From Paraburkholderia sp. BL23I1N1 (GTDB lineage: Bacteria; Pseudomonadota; Gammaproteobacteria; Burkholderiales; Burkholderiaceae): 64,000 nucleotides of DNA. The stretch lies in assembly GCF_003610295.1 (NCBI RefSeq), contig NZ_RAPV01000001.1, forward strand, positions 2,976,001 to 3,040,000. Direction: 5' to 3'. Below the pieces are notes generated by a model, which saw only the letters and a list, made by a program, of their open reading frames with translations, was not told the origin of the DNA and searched no databases. Position numbers and translations under genes: made by a program. Positions 56,970 to 64,000 of this stretch are shown here, in pieces (position 1 is the stretch's first letter; each line of letters begins with the position of its first letter).

Positions 56970-58136
56970 ATGGGCAACAAGACGCACGGCGAACGCAAGA
57001 CTCACGCGGCCGGCCAGCCGGAGGCCGCATCGGACATTCCTGGACAGGTTGTGCTCGTCTTTCAGGGAGGCGGTGCCCTCGGTGCATACCAGGCAGGCGT
57101 GTATCAGGCGATGCATGAGCGCAAGGTCGAACCCGACTGGGTGATCGGTACGTCGATAGGGGCGATAAACGGCGCGATCATCGCCGGCAATCTGCCCGAA
57201 AACCGCATGGCGCGATTAACGCAGTTCTGGAACGGCGTGGCGCGTCATGGCGTCGATGCGGCAAGCTGGTTGTTGCCAGGGCTCGCAAACTGGTCGCGCG
57301 ACCTGGCGATCGTCACGCAAGGCGTGCCGTCGTTCTTCACGCCGCAACCGGGATCATGGGCGAATATTCAGGCGCGCGTCGGCGCGGAGCGAGCGGCGTT
57401 CTATTCGACGGCGCCACTGCGTGAAACCCTCTCTTCACTGATCGATTTCGAATACCTGAATCACAAGACAACGCGATTGACGGTCGGCACGGTCAATGTC
57501 TGCAGCGGACGTATGCGGTATTTCACCAATCGCGACGCGCCGATGGACGTCGAGCACGTCATGGCATCCGCCGCTTTTCCACCTGGCTTCCCTTCGGTGC
57601 GACTGGAAGGCGAATCGTACTGGGACGGCGGCATCTACTCGAACACGCCGCTAGAAGCCGTGCTCGATGATCGGCCGCGACGCAGTTCAGTGATTTTTTC
57701 GGTGCAGTTGTGGCCGTCAAGCGGCCCGGAACCCGAATCCATCTTGCAGGTCATGAGCCGGCAGCGCGATATTCAGTATTCGAGTCGCGCGGAAAGCCAT
57801 CTCGATCGACAGAAGCAGATTCACCGGCTGCGTCACGTGATTCGCGAACTCAGTCAGCACATCCCCGAAGCGAAACTCGATACGCCGGAGGTTCAGGCCC
57901 TCATCGGCTGGGGCTGTGGCACGACGATGCAAGTCCTGGAACTCGACGCACCGGCATTCAATAACGACGACTTGAACAGGGATATCGACTTTTCGTCGAG
58001 CGGCATCGCGCGGCGCTGGGACGTAGGGTATGAAGACACGATCCGCTTACTGGACCGTGCCCCCTGGCGCGAAACATTGGACCCGATGGAAGGCATCTCA
58101 GTCTTTCGAATGGGCTCCGTGGAAGACCAAAGATGA
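56970..58136 (+). CDS. Patatin-like phospholipase
   Basis: The start at 56970 behind GGGAG gives 388 residues. Visible are the oxyanion loop LVFQGGGALGAYQAG, the nucleophile elbow GTSIGAING (Ser) and the DGG catalytic Asp in ESYWDGGIYSNTPLEA. It lacks a signal peptide. The C-terminal part resembles patatin-like proteins with a DUF3734 region common in Burkholderia. Confidence 0.88.
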   Translation: MGNKTHGERKTHAAGQPEAASDIPGQVVLVFQGGGALGAYQAGVYQAMHERKVEPDWVIGTSIGAINGAIIAGNLPENRMARLTQFWNGVARHGVDAASWLLPGLANWSRDLAIVTQGVPSFFTPQPGSWANIQARVGAERAAFYSTAPLRETLSSLIDFEYLNHKTTRLTVGTVNVCSGRMRYFTNRDAPMDVEHVMASAAFPPGFPSVRLEGESYWDGGIYSNTPLEAVLDDRPRRSSVIFSVQLWPSSGPEPESILQVMSRQRDIQYSSRAESHLDRQKQIHRLRHVIRELSQHIPEAKLDTPEVQALIGWGCGTTMQVLELDAPAFNNDDLNRDIDFSSSGIARRWDVGYEDTIRLLDRAPWRETLDPMEGISVFRMGSVEDQR

Positions 58137-58233
58137 TTCATGACCCGGCTCGTGGATGCGATGGTCGTCATGTACAAAGGCGGGGTACGTTCAAGCGGCT
58201 AAAGAAGCACGACGAAACGAGTCCCCGGTCTGA

Positions 58234-58971
58234 TCAGGCCCGCACCTGGATCTGATTGACGACACCCTCGATCGCATCCAGACACCAGGCGTCCTGTTCC
58301 GCCTGCCGCCTTTCGGCGTCGGTCGCAACCCACCCTGCCAGCGTGATCTTATGATTTTCCACATTGATGGTGATCTGCTCGGCGCGTACACGCGGGTCGG
58401 TTTCGAGCACGAGTTGCAAGACATCGGAAATCTCGTCGTCGCCGTCCGTTTCGGCGGGCGCCAACTCCAACAGGTTCACCACGTCGCGGCAGCCGCCGAC
58501 CCACCAGGCCGTCACACTCGCAAGGCGCCTGTGAGACAGGCTGATCACCTGCCCCGTCAAGGTCACCACACCGTCCTCGACCGTCACTTCGACGACGCCA
58601 GTGCCTTCGTTGCCCGCCTCGTCCATGGTGCCGTGCAGCACTTCGAGTTGGCCCTTGACGCGTGCGCAGATCACGCAGTTGCGAAACTCCACCGCCTGCG
58701 CCAGCCGTTCGCAAAGACGCGCGCGCAACTCGCCGTCACCGACCGACGGGTTGGCGGTAACACGCAGATGGTCGACCAGATGCGTGCCCTCGCAATGCAT
58801 CTGGGTCAACTGAAGAAGGCGTTTCTTGGATGCGACGTCCGGCACCTCGCCCGTCACGGTCAGGGCGCCGTCGTCGAAGCTCATATGAATGGGATGATTG
58901 CGGAGCTTCAGGTGTGATTGGTGTTCGAAGGCTGCGATGACCTGCTTCAAGACCGTATCGCTGCGTTGCAT
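58234..58971 (-). CDS. Protein with three BON domains
   Basis: The 245-residue protein consists of three BON-type modules (about 1-75, 85-155, 170-245), each with the G-x-V hallmark (GALTVTGEVPD, GVVTLTGQVISLSHRR, HKITLAGWVATDAERRQ). No signal peptide is present, so it is probably cytoplasmic, like hyperosmotic- or stress-linked BON proteins. The second module contains a Cys pair (FRNCVICARV). Confidence 0.85.
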   Translation of the reverse strand: MQRSDTVLKQVIAAFEHQSHLKLRNHPIHMSFDDGALTVTGEVPDVASKKRLLQLTQMHCEGTHLVDHLRVTANPSVGDGELRARLCERLAQAVEFRNCVICARVKGQLEVLHGTMDEAGNEGTGVVEVTVEDGVVTLTGQVISLSHRRLASVTAWWVGGCRDVVNLLELAPAETDGDDEISDVLQLVLETDPRVRAEQITINVENHKITLAGWVATDAERRQAEQDAWCLDAIEGVVNQIQVRA

Positions 58972-59052
58972 GATCTGCCTCGCGCAAAGTGGGATGACGC
59001 AGCGCCCTTCATGCGGCGCTGCACCGTGCCTTATCTTACGAGGGAACGCCGG

Positions 59053-59538
59053 TCACATTGGCATACCTTGCATGCGACGCGCGAAGCGTGTCCGCTCGGC
59101 GCGGTCCATCAGATCGAGGAATTGATCCGTGCCCATATGAATCAACTCTTCATGATCGCCGGCCTCGAAATAGACGTCCGGCTGCTGAGCCAGGCTCTCG
59201 TCGAGATAGGTTCGCATGCCATAGGCCGTGCATACCGGCGGAAGCGCGCCTGCATCGCAATCCTTGAACAGCTCTCGCAGATCCACCTCTTTGGCCAGCA
59301 GGAGGCGGCGTCCGGTCTTTGCCCAAAGCTCGGACAACCGCACGGCGTAGGTCGATGGCAGTACCGCCGCCACGTAGCCGTGTTCGTCTTCGAACAGCAC
59401 GGTTTTGGCGAGACGATCACCGGGAATATGCGCTGCCGCCGCAGTTTCAATGCTGGAATGGCTATACGGATGATGCACGATTTCGTACTGGGTGCCTTTG
59501 CTGCGCAGGCAGTTCTGAAGCGTGGCCGACATTGCCAT
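59053..59538 (-). CDS. YbaK/EbsC family aminoacyl-tRNA deacylase-like protein
   Basis: The start at 59538 behind GAGGAGG gives 161 residues. The YbaK fold appears as YEIVHHPYSHSS, DRLAKTVLFEDEHGYVAAVL (Lys in the active site), LLLAKEVDLRELFKDCDAGA and GMRTYLDESL. Members hydrolyse mischarged aminoacyl-tRNA; the substrate here is unknown. Confidence 0.85.
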   Translation of the reverse strand: MAMSATLQNCLRSKGTQYEIVHHPYSHSSIETAAAAHIPGDRLAKTVLFEDEHGYVAAVLPSTYAVRLSELWAKTGRRLLLAKEVDLRELFKDCDAGALPPVCTAYGMRTYLDESLAQQPDVYFEAGDHEELIHMGTDQFLDLMDRAERTRFARRMQGMPM

Positions 59539-59705
59539 GACGCACCTCCTCTGGAAGGAAGGAAATGGAAAACGGTTGCTCAAGATTCCTTAAGGATAGG
59601 TCGCTTTAGCGCGCGTGTGAAAACATGCGGAACAGCAGCGCCGTGACTACGCGGGCGTGACAGCGAAGGGCACGATCACTTCGTATGGCCTGCTTAGGGC
59701 ATATG

Positions 59706-59738
59706 GGTAGAACACAGGTAGAACGCGGGTAGCACGAT
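59706..59738. repeat. Three 11-bp direct repeats upstream of the EF-G-like gene
   Basis: GGTAGAACACA, GGTAGAACGCG and GGTAGCACGAT follow each other without gaps. The 11-bp period places them on one DNA face, as for a regulator binding site, 52 bp before the ATG. Confidence 0.45.
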
Positions 59739-59790
59739 GCTCCGTTTTCGCCAATAATGGCCCCACATCCACTACTGGACGAGGGCGGCC

Positions 59791-61843
59791 ATGCGTTACA
59801 CCCCCGACGCCATCCGCACCATCGCCCTGGTCGGGCATGCCGGATGCGGCAAGACATCGCTTGTCGAAGCCCTGCTGCATCAGGGCGGCGCGATACACGC
59901 GCCCGGCAGCGTGGAGCGCGGCACCACGGTCTGCGATTTCGACCCGCTCGAACGCAAATATCGCCACTCCCTGAGTTCCGCCATCGCCCACCTGCACTAC
60001 CGGGATACCCGCATTTATCTGCTGGATACGCCCGGCTATCCAGATTTTTCCGGACTGTCGATCAGTGCCCTGCCTGCGGTAGAAACTGCTGCCATTGTCA
60101 TCAATGCACAGACCGGCATCGAAATGACCACCCGGCGCATGATGGCGTGGGCGGAGGAACGCAAGCTCTGCAGAATGATCGTCGTGAATGGCATCGATGG
60201 CGAAAAGGTCGATCTTCCAGGGCTGCTGACGCAAATTCAGGAGACCTTCGGCAAGAGATGCCTGCCCATCAACCTGCCGGCGCAGCGCGGACACCAGGTG
60301 GTGGACTGCTTTTTTCAACCCGGCCGGCGACGCCGACTTCCTGTCAGTTGCGGCCATGCACAATGCGCTGGTCGATCAAGTGGTCGAGATCGACCCTGCC
60401 CTGATGGAGCTTTACCTGGAGCAAGGCGAGGACATCAGCCCGGAGCAGTTGCACGAACCCTTGGAGCGCGCGCTGCGCGAAGGTCATCTGGTGCCGGTGT
60501 GCTTCACGTCGGCGGCCAACGGCGCCGGCATCGTGGAATTGCTCGACGTGTTCGTCCGGCTCCTGCCCAACCCGATGGAAGGTAACCCGCCGCTCTTCTA
60601 TCGCGAGACCGACAGTGGCCAGCAAGTCATGCGCGCCGAACCGGACGCGGACAAACACGTATTGGCCCATGCCTTCAAGGTCGTCATGGACCCTTACATC
60701 GGCAAGATGGCCGTGTTTCGCATTCATCAGGGCACGATAAAGCGCGACAGCCAGCTCTATATCGGTGACGGGCGCCAGCCGTTCAGGGTCGCCCATCTCA
60801 TGATGCTGCAGGGCAAGGAGCACGTGGACGTGACGCAAGCCGGTCCAGGCGATATCTGTGCCACGGCCAAAGTCGACGAAATCGGCTTCGATGCCGTGCT
60901 GCACGACGCCCCCGAGGACGGCAATATCCACCTGACCCCGCTCGACTTCCCCACGCCCATCTATGGCCTCGCGATCGAACCGGCACGCCGCGGCAATGAG
61001 CAGCGCCTGTGGGAGATCCTGCAAAAGCTGAGCGCGGAAGACCCATGCCTGCGCATCGAACACCCGGTCGGCACCAACGAGACGGTGGTGCGAGGTCTGG
61101 GCGAGTTGCATCTGCGCCTGATGCTGGAGCGCCTCGCCGAGCAGTACAAGCTGGAAGTCGTGACCCGGCCGCCGAAGATCGCCTATCGGGAAACCATCAG
61201 CGCCAAGGCCGAGGGGCATCATCGCCACAAGAAGCAGACCGGCGGCGCCGGGCAGTTCGGCGAAGTGATGCTGCGCGTGGAGCCGCTGCCGCGCGGCACG
61301 GGCTTCGAGTTCGTCGACGCGGTCAAGGGCGGCGCCATCCCCGGCCAGTTCATGCCGGCCGTGGAGAAAGGCATTCTGCAGGTTATCGATAGCGGACCGC
61401 TTGCCGGCTTCCCGATGCAGGACGTGCGCGTTACCGTCTTCGACGGCAAGAGCCATCCGGTCGACTCCAAGGAAGTGGCATTCGTCTCCGCCGGGCGCAA
61501 GGCCTTCATCGATGCCGTGCTGAAGGCCCAGCCCATTCTGCTCGAGCCCATCATGGACATCGAGGTGATGACGCCGGAAGCCACGATGGGCGACATCATC
61601 GGCGACCTGTCCGCCAAGCGCGGCCAGGTGCATGGCACGCGCGCGGCCGCGGGCAATGCCATGGTCGTTGCGGGGCAGGTGCCGATGTCCGAACTCAACG
61701 ACTATCAGTCGCGTCTGAACGCCATCGCCGGTGGGCACGGTCATTACAGCATCGAGCTCAGCCACTACGATCCGGTGTCCCCTGCCCAGCAGGAGCGGAT
61801 CGCGTCGCAGCACAAAAAACAGGGCGACAGCGCGGCGCCATAA
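59791..61843 (+). pseudogene. fusA: Second EF-G-like translation factor gene with a frameshift
   Basis: The first frame (from 59791) encodes the GTPase domain: ALVGHAGCGKTSLVEALL (G1), LLDTPGYPDFSGL (G3), INLPAQRGHQVVDCFF. At a T6 run (60310-60315) the frame breaks; removing one T restores NPAGDADFLSVAAMHNALVD and the rest to 61843, including DPCLRIEHPVGTNETVVRGL and PMSELNDYQSRLNAIAGG. Repaired length is 683 residues, normal for EF-G-like proteins. The second piece alone starts around 60356. Likely real disruption, sequencing error or slippage hot spot. Confidence 0.82.
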
Positions 61844-61945
61844 GCGGCATGTCGGATACGCACCGGAGTTCGCACGCACGAGCGCTACCGCACGAACACG
61901 GCTGTGCTCGTGCACTCAAACTTCTAAAAATCAGGGACGAAAAAA

Positions 61946-61971
61946 AAGGCGTCACGTTGCCGTGACGCCTT
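61946..61971 (+). terminator. Intrinsic terminator after the EF-G-like gene
   Basis: Perfect stem AAGGCGTCACG/CGTGACGCCTT with a TTGC loop; A-run on one side (61941-61947), short T/A-rich stretch on the other, so it may work in both directions. The remaining gap to the IclR gene (about 420 bp) shows no gene. Confidence 0.75.
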
Positions 61972-62392
61972 AAAAAGTTCTAGCCATTCCGAGGGCCGTG
62001 CTAGAACCTGAGAGACGGTATTCGAAAGTTGGACGGGCGCGAGGCTGGACGCCGGACTCGATATTCGAGGCAGGCATTGCGTGGACTGTTACGGGGGACT
62101 GTTCTAGACACTCGACCACACACTCCGCGAGCCACGGTTGGTTCAAAACTTCAAAATGCAGAACCTGAACCCGTCTTTCGAAATGAGGTTCCATTTTTTA
62201 TGGTTATGCTGACTAAGTCAAGCAAAATCTAACGAGGCCGCATTCGTTTCGGCAAAATATTCCGATACAATGAATCTTCAGATGAAAAATGGACTGCGCG
62301 CCCCATTTTGGGGCTCCCCGTCAAGTCTGTGTGGAACGGTTGCTGGCAAGCCAGCGAACAAAAAAACTGAAATATGGTTCCAAAAAAACGAT

Positions 62393-63229
62393 ATGAACCG
62401 ACCGACGCTCCCCCAAACTGCCGCGGCCCAAGTCAAAGACAAAGACGGCCCGGGCGACGAAGTCACCGCGTTGGCGCGCGGTTTGACCGTGCTGCGCTCG
62501 ATCGCCGCAGCCGACGCGCCGCTCAGTAATCGCGAGTTAACCGAACTAACCGGCATCCCAAAACCCACCGTTTCGCGGATTACCGCCACGCTCGTCAGCG
62601 CGGGTTTCCTGTTCCGCTTGCCCGAAAGCGAGCGATTTGTGCTGACCTCATCGGTCCTGGAATTGAGCAACGGTTTTCTGCGCAACTTCGACATCCGGGC
62701 CCGAGCACGCCCCTTTCTCATCGAACTCGCCGAGCGCACCGCATTGTCCGTGCATCTGGCCGTACGCGACCGCCTCGACATGGTGGTAATCGACGCGATC
62801 CGGCCGCGTTCAGCGGTGCTCGTGTCGCGCCTCGAGATCGGCTCGCGCATGAACCTGAGCCGCACCGCAGTCGGTCGCGCCTATCTGTCGGCACTCACCG
62901 AACCGGAGCGGGAAAAATTACTAATCGGCTTGCAAGCCGCCGAAGGCGACGACTGGGGGCACATTAGCGACCGTCTGACAAGCGCATTACGGGAAACGGC
63001 GGAGCAAGGCTTCTCGATCGCGACGGGCGAATGGTACAACGGCCTGAACGCCATCGCCGCAGGGTTCATCGGCCCCTCGGGCGAGCGCTATGGCGTCAAT
63101 TGCGGCGGCTCCGCGAACCAGTGCCCGCGCGATTGGCTGATATCGCGCGCGGCGCCGGCGCTGCTCGAATGCATCAGTAAAATCGTTATCGAGATCGGCG
63201 GCACACCTGGGCGACGCCTGGATAACTGA
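62393..63229 (+). CDS. IclR family regulator
   Basis: The start at 62393 gives 278 residues. Winged-helix N-terminus (LSNRELTELTGIPKPTVSRI) and effector domain (LAERTALSVHLAVRDRLDMV, LSRTAVGRAYLSALTEPERE) are of the IclR type. The ~120 bp before the ATG remain open in frame but look non-coding (AT-rich). Effector and target genes unknown. Confidence 0.85.
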   Translation: MNRPTLPQTAAAQVKDKDGPGDEVTALARGLTVLRSIAAADAPLSNRELTELTGIPKPTVSRITATLVSAGFLFRLPESERFVLTSSVLELSNGFLRNFDIRARARPFLIELAERTALSVHLAVRDRLDMVVIDAIRPRSAVLVSRLEIGSRMNLSRTAVGRAYLSALTEPEREKLLIGLQAAEGDDWGHISDRLTSALRETAEQGFSIATGEWYNGLNAIAAGFIGPSGERYGVNCGGSANQCPRDWLISRAAPALLECISKIVIEIGGTPGRRLDN

Positions 63230-63614
63230 AACGCGCGGACGCTCGCCGTTCGGCTGGCCACCGCATTGTCAACCCATCCTCCATGCGTCCTGTAACTTTC
63301 GTAATTAACAGAAAAATACACGGGTGGACTGTTACAACGCCCGCAACGTAGGATCATGCATTCCCGTCGCGGGGCGCTCGCCCGGCTTGCCGCTATCACC
63401 CTTCGATAGCGTCCCGCCGACCTGCCACGATGGCGCAATGCGTTAACATCTTTGTCCCGCGCCTCGGGTAGCATCGCGCTGAACATTTGCAGCGCGTCCA
63501 CTGTCGAAACCGCCTGTCATGCCGCCGGCGTGCCGGCCCGCCGGCCCGCCGAACTGTCGAAGCGGCGTAATCGCATGAGCGGCTCACATCAAAGCCAGTC
63601 ACCTGACCGAACCG
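63230..63614. other. Intergenic region before the membrane-fusion gene
   Basis: No convincing gene. It holds a short tandem pattern (GCCGGC/CCGCCGG-type inverted patches near 63520-63550) and the promoter region of the next gene. Confidence 0.4.
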
Positions 63615-64000
63615 ATGGACGAACAACAAAAGCTTCCGGAAACCTCACGCCCTGCCGCTCAGGCTTCTCAACCGGGTTCTCAACCGGGTTCTCAACCGGG
63701 TTCGCAGCACGACTCTCAGCCCGGTTCGAAACCGCCCTCTACAGTCAAGCCTGCTGGCGGTCCCGGCAAAGAGCCCGGCGCACCCCAACGCCGTCGCGGC
63801 CGCACCATCGCCCTGATCGTGGCGGCGCTGGTGATCCTCGGGGTTGTGGTGTGGCGCTGGCATCCGTGGGGCGGGTCGGGCGGCGGCGCAAGCGCGGCTG
63901 CCGGTGCGAGTGGTGCGAACGGCGGCCGCCCCGGCCGCGGTGGCGCCGGCGGCCTCGCCAACATGCCGCAGCCCGTTCATGTGGCAACCGCCAAACTGGG
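63615..64000 (+). CDS. RND efflux membrane-fusion protein (MdtA-like), 3' truncated by window edge
   Basis: About 128 residues are visible. The N-terminus is Pro/Gln/Ser-rich with a SQPGSQPGSQPGSQ repeat, encoded by direct repeats at 63666-63703. Then come a basic patch (QRRRGRTIA), a membrane anchor (LIVAALVILGVVVWRWH), a Gly/Ala-rich linker and the start of the adaptor domain (MPQPVHVATAKLG). This order fits MdtA/AcrA-type periplasmic adaptors. The rest lies outside the window. Confidence 0.75.
   Translation, partial: MDEQQKLPETSRPAAQASQPGSQPGSQPGSQHDSQPGSKPPSTVKPAGGPGKEPGAPQRRRGRTIALIVAALVILGVVVWRWHPWGGSGGGASAAAGASGANGGRPGRGGAGGLANMPQPVHVATAKL

Noticed and set aside
60344..61915. 523-codon minus-strand frame opposite the EF-G-like gene
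   Set aside because: It is the shadow of the conserved EF-G frame, caused by high GC at third codon positions.

Overview
The window is high-GC DNA that looks like a Burkholderiaceae chromosome, most likely Paraburkholderia or a close relative. This is judged from gene content and style: a fluoride-riboswitch/CrcB/DUF190 cluster, a sigma54/NtrC-type amt promoter, and many Burkholderia-like regulators. About 60% of it (1 to roughly 38.58 kb) is a temperate prophage. The rest (38.6-64 kb) is ordinary chromosome with one IS4-family insertion.

The prophage is a P22-type podovirus, related in layout to phages of the BPP-1/BcepC6B kind. Late genes run leftward on the minus strand in P22 order: terS, terL, portal, scaffold, coat, gp4-like and gp10-like plugs, a protein at the tail-needle position, three ejection proteins, tailspike, lysis cassette, and an exported fibre-like protein. 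A 5'-truncated acyltransferase (plus strand) sits at the window's left edge and is probably a lysogenic-conversion gene, so the left attachment site lies outside the window. Early leftward genes (24-30.9 kb) include Cro-like and CII-like regulators, a replication-type protein, predicted nucleases and a Tad2-family anti-Thoeris protein. A repressor at 31.0 kb is flanked by five copies of a 19-bp operator. The rightward operon (31.6-37.3 kb) begins with tiny membrane proteins and DNA-binding proteins and ends in a PrtN-type regulator facing the integrase.

The main discovery is a complete diversity-generating retroelement (DGR) inside that rightward operon (33.70-36.28 kb). It comprises two tandem paralogous C-type-lectin-like target genes, each ending in a variable repeat, an avd accessory gene, a template repeat, and a reverse transcriptase with the DGR-type motifs. 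VR1 differs from the template at 11 sites and VR2 at 12, and every one of these sites is an adenine in the template. That is the fingerprint of adenine-directed mutagenic retrohoming, and it indicates both targets have been diversified. Unusually, the targets are small soluble proteins encoded in the repressor-controlled early/lysogeny-side operon, not the tail module, and the template repeat lies inside the open frame of the reverse transcriptase.

Right of the prophage come Lrp with a divergent cysteine dioxygenase, an MscS channel, an Rrf2 regulator sharing an operator with a neighbouring NmrA-like gene, a lipoprotein, a DJ-1 protein, a sensor kinase and amt (sigma54 promoter with an NtrC-like dyad). 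Then follow a 1,450-bp IS4-family element with a perfect 10-bp target duplication, DUF190 and CrcB with a fluoride riboswitch, an acyltransferase, an isochorismatase-like hydrolase, LysR, a diguanylate cyclase, a patatin, a BON protein, a YbaK deacylase, a second EF-G-like gene broken by one extra T, an IclR regulator, and the start of an RND membrane-fusion protein.
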